Below are positions 34,649 to 45,469 of a stretch of DNA of 64,000 bases, piece by piece (within the stretch, counting starts at the first letter, position 1; every line of letters starts with the position of its first letter). The notes under the pieces were generated by a model. The model did no database searches, was not told the DNA's origin, and was given only the letters and a program-made list of their open reading frames with translations. The DNA lies in the NCBI GenBank assembly GCA_023264815.1, contig JAHFUZ010000009.1, positions 1 through 64,000 of the forward strand, in the 5' to 3' direction. Both the position numbers and the translations under genes were made by a program. This DNA is from Arthrobacter sp. GTDB lineage: Bacteria; Actinomycetota; Actinomycetes; Actinomycetales; Micrococcaceae.

Positions 34649-34741
34649 ATGGATGTAAACACGGCAAAGAGTCCATTGCCAGCCCAGGGCGATCCCTTGG
34701 GGCTTTCTTCCGCAGTCCAGGCGGCCTCGATCCTGAAATAG
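34649..34741 (+). CDS. Thirty-codon leader ORF before oppB
   Basis: ATG at 34649, eight bases after GGAAGGA, opens a 30-residue ORF (MDVNTAKSPLPAQG...AASILK) ending in TAG seven bases before the oppB start. The oppB ATG has no visible ribosome site of its own, so the short ORF may couple translation into oppB. It is not rich in one amino acid, so a classic attenuator peptide is not indicated. I do not recognise the peptide. Confidence 0.45.
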   Translation: MDVNTAKSPLPAQGDPLGLSSAVQAASILK

Positions 34742-34748
34742 ACGCCAC

Positions 34749-35732
34749 ATGCTCCGGTACCTTGCCAAACGCGGCATCACCTACGTTTTTATGATCTTCC
34801 TGACCACCTCGGCCGGATACTTCCTGGCGGTCAGTTCGCTCAAGCCAGCGCTCCTTGAACAGGAGCGGATTCCCCGCCCCACGCCCGAGCAGGTTGCTAA
34901 TTCCATGCGCCTGAAAGGGCTGGACCCGGAGCTCAGTCCGTGGGAGCGCTACGTCGAGTGGCTGACCGCTATCGTTACCCGCTGGGACTGGGGCCGCAGC
35001 CCCAACGGCGCCTTCATCAACGCAGAGTTCGGCGACCGCGTGTGGATTTCCACCCGGCTCTTCCTGGCCTCCATCATCCTGACCCTTGTCATCGGTGTGG
35101 CGCTCGGCGTGTACTCGGCTGCCCGCCAGTACAAGTTCCAGGACCGGGTGATCACCTCCTACAGCTATCTCGCGTACATCGTGCCCGCGCCCATTGCCTA
35201 CTTCCTGGTGCAGCTGGGCGCCATCAATATCAACGAGACGGTGGGGGAGCGCATCTTCTTCGTCACCGGCATCTCCACCCCGGGCATGGCACCGGGATGG
35301 GCGCAGTTCGTGGACATGCTGGCGCACTATGCCGTGCCTACCATCGCCATCACGCTGGTGGGCTGGGGCTCCTACCAGATCGCCCAACGCCAGTACCTGC
35401 TGGACAACGTCAACGCAGACTTTGTCCGGACGGCCCGGGCCAAGGGACTGACCCGGAACCAGGCCATCTCCCGGCATGCCCTCCGGGTGTCCTTCATTCC
35501 GGTGGCCCAAAGCATCGCCTTCACTATTCCGGCCATCTTTGCCGGTGGCTTCTTCGCCGAGAAGATCTTCGCCTGGCCCGGCGTGGGCTCGTGGAGCATC
35601 GACGCCATCTCCCTGCAGGACGTCAACGCGGCAACGGCCACGCTGGCCTACGGCTCGGTCATCTTCGCCCTGGGCGCCATCCTTGCGGACTTCGCCACCA
35701 CGCTTGTCGACCCCAGAGTGCGGGTGCAGTAA
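34749..35732 (+). CDS. Peptide ABC importer permease, OppB/DppB type
   Basis: A 327-residue permease with six membrane helices and the family loop FVRTARAKGLTRNQAISRHALR, followed by EKIFAWPGVGSWSIDAI. It is the first gene of a di/oligopeptide importer with OppC, a fused OppDF ATPase and an OppA-type lipoprotein. Its start has no obvious ribosome site. The OppC gene follows two bases after its stop. Confidence 0.9.
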   Translation: MLRYLAKRGITYVFMIFLTTSAGYFLAVSSLKPALLEQERIPRPTPEQVANSMRLKGLDPELSPWERYVEWLTAIVTRWDWGRSPNGAFINAEFGDRVWISTRLFLASIILTLVIGVALGVYSAARQYKFQDRVITSYSYLAYIVPAPIAYFLVQLGAININETVGERIFFVTGISTPGMAPGWAQFVDMLAHYAVPTIAITLVGWGSYQIAQRQYLLDNVNADFVRTARAKGLTRNQAISRHALRVSFIPVAQSIAFTIPAIFAGGFFAEKIFAWPGVGSWSIDAISLQDVNAATATLAYGSVIFALGAILADFATTLVDPRVRVQ

Positions 35733-35734
35733 CC

Positions 35735-36705
35735 ATGACCAACCTCAACGCCGTGGACCCGGCAGCTGTTGCCCAGGACGCGCACCTGGACGGCGCCGAT
35801 GTGGTGATCGGCAAGTCCACCATCATCTTCCGGCGGTTTATGCGGAACAGGACCGCCGTCGCAGGACTGGCGATCTTCCTGGGCCTGACCGTCTTCTCCT
35901 TCATCGGCGGCTTCTTCACGCCCTGGGACAAGGAAACCATCGACCCCTTCAACATCGGCATGCCGCCCTCCGGAGACCACTACCTGGGAACGTCGCAGGC
36001 AGGCATAGACCTCTACGCCATGACAGTTGAGGGCACGCGCATCTCCATCATGATCGGCCTGATCGTTGGCCTGGTGTCCGTTCTTATTGCCGCTGTCTAC
36101 GGCTGCACCATGGCCTATTTTGGCGGGAAAGTGGACAGAGTCATGCTCTTTGTCCTGGAAGCGCTGATCATGATGCCGGCACTGCTGGTAGTGGCTGTGG
36201 CCACCAGCGGCGGCGGCGACACCCTGAAGAAGAACCTCCCCAGCTGGCTCCTGCTGATCATCGTGCTCCTGGTCTTCAGCTGGATGGGCACGGCCAGGCT
36301 GATCCGTTCACTGTCCATGTCCCTGATGCAGCGCGACTTCGTCAAGGCGGCCCAGTACATGGGCGTGCCGCCGCGCCGGATCGTCTGGCGGCACCTGGTG
36401 CCCAACATCGGTTCGCTGCTGGTCCTGGACATCACCCGCGGCGTCACCGGCGCCATCCTCGCGGAGGTGGCGTTCTCCTTCATCGGCATCGGCATCAAGC
36501 TGCCGGACGTGAGCCTGGGCGTGCTGATCGGCGGCGCCACCTCCCAGGTCCAGACTTTCCCCTGGATGTTCTGGGTGCCCCTGACGGTGATGTTCCTGCT
36601 CACGGGCTCCCTGGCCATGATGAACGACGGCCTGCGTGACGCCTTCGACCCAAGCTCCAGTTCGGTTGGCCGGGCAAAAAAGAACAGCGCAAAAAAGGCG
36701 GGCAA

Positions 36706-36709
<4 letters not shown>
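35735..36709 (+). CDS. Peptide ABC importer permease, OppC/DppC type
   Basis: A 324-residue permease. The cytoplasmic start (FRRFMRNRTAVAGLAIFLGLTVF) and the loop KAAQYMGVPPRRIVWRHLVPN are diagnostic of OppC. It pairs with OppB as the membrane pore for peptides. The stop overlaps the ATPase start by four bases (ATGA). A basic tail ends the protein. Confidence 0.9.
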
Positions 36710-38943
<2,234 letters not shown>

Positions 38944-38992
38944 GTTTTTCAGACCCATCACCAGCACCACCCGCACCTATGAAGGGAAAATA

Positions 38993-40714
38993 ATGAGGAA
39001 TCTGACCAAGATCGGCGGAGCCGCGGCAATTGCCGCAGCCCTGACGCTGACGGCCTGTGGCGGTGGGGGAACCCCCACCGGGCCTGAGTCGGCCAAGGGG
39101 CAGGAAGCGGGCAGCGATCTGTCCAAGCTCATCAGCATCAATGAGAAACCAGCCGCGGATCTTGAGCAGGGCGGAAAGGTCACCCTGCCGCTAAGGAGCA
39201 TAGGGCCGGACTTCAACGGCTTCTCCAACAACGGCAACAGCGGGGACAACACTGCTTTGCAGGTCCCGATGAACCCGGTGGCCATGAACAGCGGGGGCAT
39301 GGGCGGCTGCTGGAAAGTCGATTTCGAAGGAAAGATCACCCCGAACACCGACTTCTGCGAGTCGGTTACGAGCGAGGTGAAGGACGGCAAGCAGACCATC
39401 ACTATCAAGGTGAACCCCAAGGCCACCTACAACGACGGCACGCCCATCGACGTCAAGGCCTTCAAGAACACCTGGAACATCCTCAAGAGCCCTGACGCCG
39501 GCTATGACATCGTCAGCTCCGGCGCCTACGAATTCGTTGATTCGGTGGAGGCCGGCAGCAGCGCCAAGGAAGTCATCGTCAAGACCTCGCGCCCGGTCTT
39601 CCCCGTTGATTCGCTGTTCTTCGGCCTCATCCACCCGGCTGTCAACACCCCCGAGATCTTCAACGAGGGTTTCAACGGCAACCTGCATCCGGAGTGGATG
39701 GCCGGTCCCTTCAAGCTGGACCAGTACGATACCGCGGCCAAGACCGTGACTCTCATCCCGAACGATAAGTGGTGGGGGAGGAAGCCTGTCCTGGCGAACG
39801 TTGTCTTCCGGCAGCTTGAACTGAGCGCCCAAGTGGCCGCGTTCAAGAACGGTGAGATTGACAGCGTTGAGGCAAATACCATCTCGCTGTACAAACAGCT
39901 CGAGGGCAGCAAGGATTCCGAGGTCCGCCGCGGCCAGCGGCTCTTCGCGGGCGGCATGAACCTGAATGCGCAGCGGATTCCGGACGTGGCGGTCCGCAAG
40001 GCGATTTTCGCAGCCGTTGACCGAGAGGCTCTCCGCAAGGTGCGTTTCAATGGTTTGAACTGGGAGGAGCCCAGCTCGGGTTCCATGTTGCTGTTGCCGT
40101 TCTCCGATTACTACCAGGACAACTACCCCGTCAAGGAAACCGGCCCGGACGCCGCCAAGAAGGTCCTCACCGATGCCGGCTACACCGCGAACGCCAGCGG
40201 CATCATGGAGAAGGACGGCAAGCCCGCGGCCTTCAAGATCAGCAACTTCGGCGACGACCCCACCACCCTGGCCTTCGCGCAGACCCTGCAGAAGCAACTG
40301 CAGGCAGGTGGAATGGACGTGGGCATCGACCAGCGCGCTTCCGCAGACTTCGGCAAGGTGGTTGGTGCCCGTGACTTCGACCTGAGCGTCTCGGGGTACG
40401 GCATGAGCCCGGACGCAACCGACGGCGTCAAGCAGTTCTACGACTCCCGGGTCAACGAGAACAAACTTGGCGATGCGGAGCTGGACAAGAAGATTGCCGA
40501 TCTGGCGTCCATCGAGGATAATGCCGCCCGCAACAAGGCAGCGATGGACGTCGAGAAGGAGCACATGGCGAAGTACTTCTCCATGGGTGTGGTGATGAAC
40601 GGACCGCAGATCTCCTTCGTCCGCACCGGCCTGGCCAACTACGGCCCGTCCTTGTTCCAGAGTCCGTCCATGGTGCCGGACTGGAGCACCCTCGGCTGGG
40701 AAAAGAAGAAGTAA
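38993..40714 (+). CDS. Peptide-binding lipoprotein, OppA/DppA type
   Basis: A 573-residue family-5 solute-binding lipoprotein. The signal peptide ends in LTLTAC with the lipid-modified cysteine at C22. The body carries PHTYNDGTP-like text (ATYNDGTPIDVKAFKNTW) and VRKAIFAAVDREAL, typical of peptide-binding proteins. It is the last gene of the opp operon. A hairpin made from 32-bp-repeat sequence follows it. Confidence 0.9.
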   Translation: MRNLTKIGGAAAIAAALTLTACGGGGTPTGPESAKGQEAGSDLSKLISINEKPAADLEQGGKVTLPLRSIGPDFNGFSNNGNSGDNTALQVPMNPVAMNSGGMGGCWKVDFEGKITPNTDFCESVTSEVKDGKQTITIKVNPKATYNDGTPIDVKAFKNTWNILKSPDAGYDIVSSGAYEFVDSVEAGSSAKEVIVKTSRPVFPVDSLFFGLIHPAVNTPEIFNEGFNGNLHPEWMAGPFKLDQYDTAAKTVTLIPNDKWWGRKPVLANVVFRQLELSAQVAAFKNGEIDSVEANTISLYKQLEGSKDSEVRRGQRLFAGGMNLNAQRIPDVAVRKAIFAAVDREALRKVRFNGLNWEEPSSGSMLLLPFSDYYQDNYPVKETGPDAAKKVLTDAGYTANASGIMEKDGKPAAFKISNFGDDPTTLAFAQTLQKQLQAGGMDVGIDQRASADFGKVVGARDFDLSVSGYGMSPDATDGVKQFYDSRVNENKLGDAELDKKIADLASIEDNAARNKAAMDVEKEHMAKYFSMGVVMNGPQISFVRTGLANYGPSLFQSPSMVPDWSTLGWEKKK

Positions 40715-40826
40715 CGCTCTATCACTTAACATGGGTTTTTTCCCAACGCTCTCTCACTTCCGGCCCGTCATACGCGGGAGGTGAGAGAGCGTTCGGGCTT
40801 AACGCACATTAACTGCCAGAGCGTTG
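40713..40826. repeat. 32-bp repeat cluster A with terminator-like hairpin
   Basis: AACGCTCTATCACTT (40713-40727) and AACGCTCTCTCACTT (40745-40759) are followed by an inverted copy (40777-40793) and a degenerate one around 40811-40826. Direct and inverted copies pair as a 17-base stem (40745-40761 with 40777-40793, one wobble) right after oppA, so it probably ends that transcript. It is one of four such clusters in the window. Confidence 0.75.
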
Positions 40827-40843
40827 GGGGTACGGTACTGGCT

Positions 40844-41902
40844 ATGAACACGACTGAACCTGCCCGCCCCATCCGGACCGCTGTGGTCGGCTACGGCCTT
40901 TCCGGCAGCGTCTTCCACGCGCCGCTGATCGCCGCGGACCCGCGCTACTCGCTGGATGTCATTGCCACGTCCGACGCCGGCCGGCAGGCTGCGGCGACGC
41001 AGCGGTACCCCGGTGTCACAACAGTACGCGACGGCGGTGCCGTCCTTGCGCTGGCCGCTGACCTTGACCTCGTGGTGCTGGGGACTCCGCCGGCCACGCA
41101 TTTCCCGCTGGCGAAGGCTGCACTGGAAGCGGGCCTGGATGTGGTGGTGGATAAGCCGTTCGCCGTCACCAGTGCCGAGGGGCAGGAACTGATCGCGCTC
41201 GCGACCCAGCTGGGCCGCGTCCTCAGCGTCTTCCAGAACCGGCGCTGGGACGGGGATTTCCTGACAGTCCAGAAGCTCGTTGCGGGTGGGTCGCTGGGTC
41301 AGGTGACGCGCTTCGAGTCCAGTTTCGAGCGCTGGTCGCCGGAGATTTCCAAAGCGTGGAAGGCGAGTGCCACGGCTGCTGACGGCGGCGGTGTGCTGTT
41401 TGACCTGGGCACCCACCTGATCGACCAGGCCCTCCAGCTGTTCGGGCCGGCCACAGTTATCCACTCTGAACTGCGGATCCGGCGCCCCGAGGAGAAGGCC
41501 GACGACGACGCCTTTGTGGTCCTTCGGCATGAGTCGGGCGTCCTTAGCCACCTGGCCATGAACATGCTGTGCGCGCAGCAGGGCCCCCGTTTCCGGGTCC
41601 TGGGCACCGGTGCGGCGTTCACCAAGCACGGGATCGATCCGCAGGAGCCATACATCGTGGCCGGAGGGAGCCCGCTGGACGCAGAGTACGGCGTTGAGGC
41701 GCCGGAGTGGGCGGGGGCGCTTGGCCGTGACGGCCACCTGGACGCGCTGCCCACCGAGCGCGGCACTTACCCTGAGTTCTACCGGCTGCTGGGCGACAAG
41801 ATCATCGACGGCGGCACCACCTCGCCGCTGCCGCTCCCGGTAGACCCGGCAGACGCCGTCGAGACCCTAAAAATCATTGAACAAGCACGGGAACTGGCTT
41901 AA
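40844..41902 (+). CDS. Gfo/Idh/MocA-family oxidoreductase
   Basis: A 352-residue dehydrogenase with a Rossmann NAD(P) start (TAVVGYGLSGSVFHAPL, residues 12-28) and the family motif VDKPFAVTSAEGQELIALA. The C-terminal domain has GGGVLFDLGTHLIDQALQLFG, which carries the catalytic-region His. Substrate unknown, likely a sugar or inositol derivative. It is a single gene that ends in a long bidirectional hairpin shared with ald. Confidence 0.88.
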   Translation: MNTTEPARPIRTAVVGYGLSGSVFHAPLIAADPRYSLDVIATSDAGRQAAATQRYPGVTTVRDGGAVLALAADLDLVVLGTPPATHFPLAKAALEAGLDVVVDKPFAVTSAEGQELIALATQLGRVLSVFQNRRWDGDFLTVQKLVAGGSLGQVTRFESSFERWSPEISKAWKASATAADGGGVLFDLGTHLIDQALQLFGPATVIHSELRIRRPEEKADDDAFVVLRHESGVLSHLAMNMLCAQQGPRFRVLGTGAAFTKHGIDPQEPYIVAGGSPLDAEYGVEAPEWAGALGRDGHLDALPTERGTYPEFYRLLGDKIIDGGTTSPLPLPVDPADAVETLKIIEQARELA

Positions 41903-41908
41903 AAGGTA

Positions 41909-41968
41909 ATCGACTGCTCCGTAACGGCCGTTCTGGGGGGCCAAAAGGGCGGTTACGGAGCAGTCGAT
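41909..41968. terminator. Bidirectional hairpin between the oxidoreductase and ald
   Basis: A perfect 17-base stem (41909-41925 with 41952-41968) with a 26-base loop sits between two convergent stops. No U-tract is evident, but the position between converging genes fits a transcription block in both directions. Confidence 0.65.
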
Positions 41969-41977
41969 GGGGATTGG

Positions 41978-43096
41978 CTAGGCGGAAACCAGTTCGTGCC
42001 AGTCCGCCACGAGGGGCAGGTTGTGTGCCTCGGAGACGGAGTGGTGGGCCACGTGGCCGCCGGCAATGTTGAGCCCGGCGGCGAGGGCCGGGTCACGGTC
42101 GAACGCGGCGCGGACGCCCAGGTTGGCCAGCGCCACGGCGTAGCGCAGGGTGACGTTGGTCAGGGCGTAGGTGGACGTGTTGGGTACGGCGCCGGGCATG
42201 TTGGCCACGCAGTAGAAGATGGTGTTGTGCACCCTGTACGTGGGTTCCTGGTGCGTGGTGGGGTGCGTGTCCTCGAAGCAGCCGCCCTGGTCCACGGCAA
42301 TGTCCACCAGCACGGAGCCCGGCTTCATGCGGGCGACGAGTTCGTTGCTGACCAGCTTGGGGGCCTTGGCGCCGGGGATCAGGACCGAGCCGATCACCAG
42401 GTCCGCGTCCACCACTGACTTTTCGATCTCGTACTTGTTGGAGGCCACGGTCTTGAGCCGGCCGGCATACTGGGCGTCCAGTTCGCGGAGGCGGTTGATG
42501 TTGATGTCCAGGATGGTCACATCGGCGCCGAGGCCCAGGGCCATGGCTGCGGCATTGGTACCTGCCACGCCGGCTCCCAGGACAACAACCTTGGCCGGCC
42601 GGACACCCGGAACACCGCCCAGCAGGACACCTTTGCCGCCGGCGGGTGCCATGAGGGAGGTGGCGCCCACCTGCACGGAGAGGCGTCCGGCAACCTCGGA
42701 CATCGGGGCCAGCAGCGGCAGCGTGCGGCCTTCCTGAACAGTTTCGTACGCGATAGCCGTGACGCCGGAGTTGATGAGCTGCTGGGTGAGTTCCGGCTCC
42801 GCGGCGAGGTGGAGGTAGGTGAAGAGGATCAGGCCCTTGCGGAAGCGGTGGTACTCGGCCTTGATGGGTTCCTTGACCTTCATCACCATGTCCGCGCGGG
42901 CCCAGACGTCGTCGGCGTCGGCCACGATTTCCGCGCCCGCAATGGCGTATTCCTCATCCGTGATTCCGGAGCCCAGACCGGCGCCGCGTTCCACCAGGAC
43001 AGCGTGGCCGTGGGTGCGGAACTCGTGAACACCGGCGGCCGTGATGGCCACGCGGAATTCGTTGTTCTTGATCTCTTTGGGGACACCGATGATCAT
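41978..43096 (-). CDS. ald: Alanine dehydrogenase
   Basis: A 372-residue NAD-dependent enzyme that converts L-alanine to pyruvate and ammonia. [19 protein letters not shown] is the family N-terminus, and [28 protein letters not shown] the NAD-binding region near residues 170-198. The length fits Ald. It is divergent from a PucR-type regulator, the arrangement seen in many actinobacteria, and is probably activated by it. Confidence 0.93.
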   Translation of the reverse strand: MIIGVPKEIKNNEFRVAITAAGVHEFRTHGHAVLVERGAGLGSGITDEEYAIAGAEIVADADDVWARADMVMKVKEPIKAEYHRFRKGLILFTYLHLAAEPELTQQLINSGVTAIAYETVQEGRTLPLLAPMSEVAGRLSVQVGATSLMAPAGGKGVLLGGVPGVRPAKVVVLGAGVAGTNAAAMALGLGADVTILDININRLRELDAQYAGRLKTVASNKYEIEKSVVDADLVIGSVLIPGAKAPKLVSNELVARMKPGSVLVDIAVDQGGCFEDTHPTTHQEPTYRVHNTIFYCVANMPGAVPNTSTYALTNVTLRYAVALANLGVRAAFDRDPALAAGLNIAGGHVAHHSVSEAHNLPLVADWHELVSA

Positions 43097-43330
43097 TTGG
43101 GGGCTCCATGTTCTCGGACCGGATAGGTCAGAAATTGCGGGGAAAGTTGTGCTTAAACAATAAATCCGGTTGTGACCCAGCCGACAGGAAACCCAGCTCC
43201 GGCCCCCAGGGATTCCGCGTCATTCCGGGGTTTTCGGTTTTATGCGCTCGACGAATGTCCAGCCTGGGAGCGTCAGGTGTCGCCTCATGTCCGTTCGCGG
43301 GGAGGGCCTGCGGAGCAGTAGTGTTAGCCC

Positions 43331-44548
43331 ATGCAGCAGGATGTGGAACAGCTGGTGGAGCAGGTGGCCCAGAAGCTCGGGCGGGGCCTCTCGCTGGAGG
43401 ACCTGGACGGCCTGCTGCTGGCTTACAGCTCCAACCAGTCCCATGCGGACCGCGTCCGGGTGAATTTCCTGTTAAGCAAGCGGGTGCCGGCCGATGTCAG
43501 CGCCTGGCAGCTGTCCCACGGCATTGCCACGGCGGTCCGCCCGGTGGTGATCCCGGCCAACCCGGACCTGGACATGCTGGGCAGGATCTGTGTTCCCCTG
43601 ATGGTCCGCGGTTTCCGCGTGGGTTACCTCTGGGTCCAGCAGGACTCTGCGGAGGAAAGCCCGACGGCGATCGTCTCCCAGTTGCCGGAGGTGGCCCGGG
43701 AGATCGAGCTGCTGTCCGGCCTGCTGCTCGACTCCAACACCGCAGAGTCCGAATTCAGGCGCGGCCGCGAGCGGGAGTTCCTGGCGGCCTGCGCGGGTGA
43801 GGCGAACGCTGTGGCCGCCGTGGGGGGTTGGAAGGAAGTCCAGGGCAAGGGGCCATGGCAGGTGGTCACCGTGCTCGACGCCGATGGCTGGGCCGGCGGT
43901 CCTGACCCCATCGCCTCTACGCTGATCCACCGCTCAGCCGCCCTGCAGGCCACGATCGGCGTGGACCTGGTGTTGTTCAGCGCGGGCACCGAAACCCACT
44001 CGGTGGTCCTGTTCAGCGAGTCTGTGGGGCGGGCCAGCCATGCCCAGGTCCTGGTCCATTACCAGCTGGAGCTGGCCAAACGGTCCGGGCGGCCGGTGCA
44101 CCGGATCATCCTGGGCATCAGCGAGGGATTTGCCCGGCCGCGTCAGCTGGCCGAAGCCTACCGGCAGTCGCGGCAGGCGGCGCAGGCGGCGGCCGTTGAT
44201 CCGCAGCTGGGCGAACTGGTGGAATGCCGGGCAACCGGGGTTTACCAGCTGCTGGCCTCGGCGGGAGGGGGCGCCGGCGCGTGGACCGACACGGGGTCGG
44301 TCTACGTCAAAATGCTGGAGGACCACGACAGGAACCATGAACTCCTGCCCGTGCTGGAGCTCATCTACGACAATGACGGCTCGGTGCAGGACGTGGCCAC
44401 CAAGCTCCACCTGCACCGCAGCAGCATCTACAACCGGCTGGGCCGCATCCGCCAGCTGCTCGGCGTCGATCCCCTCAAAGGCATGCCCCGGCTGGAACTC
44501 CACGCTGCGCTGAAGATGCGGCGCTGGGCGGGACGCCCCCGGATCTAA
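43331..44548 (+). CDS. PucR-family regulator, probable AldR-type activator of ald
   Basis: A 405-residue regulator with a C-terminal HTH (DVATKLHLHRSSIYNRLGRIRQLLGVDP, about residues 352-380) preceded by a GGDEF-like central region, as in the PucR/CdaR family. The N-terminal 200 residues are a probable sensor part. It is divergent from ald across a 234-base gap, which suggests control of alanine catabolism. Its stop overlaps the stop of the next, convergent gene. Confidence 0.8.
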   Translation: MQQDVEQLVEQVAQKLGRGLSLEDLDGLLLAYSSNQSHADRVRVNFLLSKRVPADVSAWQLSHGIATAVRPVVIPANPDLDMLGRICVPLMVRGFRVGYLWVQQDSAEESPTAIVSQLPEVAREIELLSGLLLDSNTAESEFRRGREREFLAACAGEANAVAAVGGWKEVQGKGPWQVVTVLDADGWAGGPDPIASTLIHRSAALQATIGVDLVLFSAGTETHSVVLFSESVGRASHAQVLVHYQLELAKRSGRPVHRIILGISEGFARPRQLAEAYRQSRQAAQAAAVDPQLGELVECRATGVYQLLASAGGGAGAWTDTGSVYVKMLEDHDRNHELLPVLELIYDNDGSVQDVATKLHLHRSSIYNRLGRIRQLLGVDPLKGMPRLELHAALKMRRWAGRPRI

Positions 44549-44970
44549 GCTTCCGGGGCGGCTGGCGCGGAGCCATGAGGCTGCCCGGCCTGCTTCGCGT
44601 GCTCGTTCTTCTTCTGCTCGGCCAGCCAGGCCATGATGGCCGCCAGCCTGATCCGGCGGTGCGTGCCCCGGTACTCCACCGGGATCTCCCCGCGGTCGGT
44701 CATGTTGCGCAGGTACGTGTGGGAAATCCCGGCCAGCTCTGCCGCCTGCGAGGTGGTGAGCATTTCCTCCACGCTGCTGACGGTTACCGCTTCGCCCCGG
44801 CCGAAGCGGCTGAGGAGATCGACGACGGCGTCCCTCGCCTCGGGCGTCAGCCGGTGCACGGTGCCATCCACGAAGACAGTGATGTCGTGGCCGCCTTCGA
44901 GGGCCCGCTGCAGTTTTCCCGCGTCTTCGGCGGGCAGGCCGGCAGTCATCCGGGGAGCAATCAGTGCCAT
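44545..44970 (-). CDS. MerR/excisionase-like HTH protein
   Basis: A 141-residue protein. The C-terminal half is an HTH_17-type domain (LTTSQAAELAGISHTYLRNMTDRGEIPVEYRGTHRRIRLAAIMAWL), as in excisionases and antitoxin-like DNA-binding proteins. The N-terminal half is not recognised. No phage, integrase or toxin gene sits next to it, so an excisionase role is not supported; a small transcription regulator is more likely. It converges on the PucR gene with the stops overlapping. Confidence 0.6.
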   Translation of the reverse strand: MALIAPRMTAGLPAEDAGKLQRALEGGHDITVFVDGTVHRLTPEARDAVVDLLSRFGRGEAVTVSSVEEMLTTSQAAELAGISHTYLRNMTDRGEIPVEYRGTHRRIRLAAIMAWLAEQKKNEHAKQAGQPHGSAPAAPEA

Positions 44971-45042
44971 GCCAACAGCCTAACCCGGGGGTTCTTCCGG
45001 TCCGATCCTGGCCGCGCCGGGCCCTTGGCCGCCCGCAATCGA

Positions 45043-45104
45043 TTCCAGCGGGGAGCTCCCGCCGCTATGAGTGCATCAAAGCGCCGAGATCCCACCCCTC
45101 GATC
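45043..45104. repeat. 62-bp stem-loop element, copy 1 (3' of ptsH)
   Basis: CCCGCCGCTA at 45058-45067 and AGCGCCGAGATC at 45080-45091 match the second copy at 56002-56063 with the same 34-base spacing. The outer parts are partly complementary. It begins 36 bases after the ptsH stop on the minus strand, a terminator-like position. Confidence 0.55.
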
Positions 45105-45139
45105 CACGCGAACCGACTCCACGCGAACGGCTGTCAGCG

Positions 45140-45418
45140 CTATTCGGCGTCGAGGTCCGTTTCCAGGAGCTTCACCAGCGAATCCAGTGCCGCATCGGCG
45201 CCGTCACCCTCGGCCCGCAGCACCACCACATCACCCTTGGCGGCACCCAGGGTCATCAGCGACAGGATGCTCGAGGCGTCCAGTGCCTCATCCGCCGGGT
45301 CGCCCTGCATGGCAATGGTGACGTCCACCCCCACGTCACCGGCGGCTTCGGCGAACAGTGCGGCGGGACGGGCGTGCAGGCCGGAGCGGCTGGCAATGGT
45401 GGCGATGCGTTCGGGCAT
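45140..45418 (-). CDS. ptsH: Phosphocarrier protein HPr
   Basis: A 92-residue HPr. Phosphorylation site H15 sits in SGLHARPAAL, and the Ser-region DASSILSLMTLGAAKGD near residues 47-63 is the usual second motif. GGAGGAACC lies directly before the ATG. It accepts phosphate from enzyme I, encoded just upstream on the same strand, and passes it to EIIA domains such as that of MtlA. Confidence 0.93.
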   Translation of the reverse strand: MPERIATIASRSGLHARPAALFAEAAGDVGVDVTIAMQGDPADEALDASSILSLMTLGAAKGDVVVLRAEGDGADAALDSLVKLLETDLDAE

Positions 45419-45469
45419 GGTTCCTCCTGGTTGGTGCCTTGCAGTTGATGGGCGCAGTTGGGACCGTGG

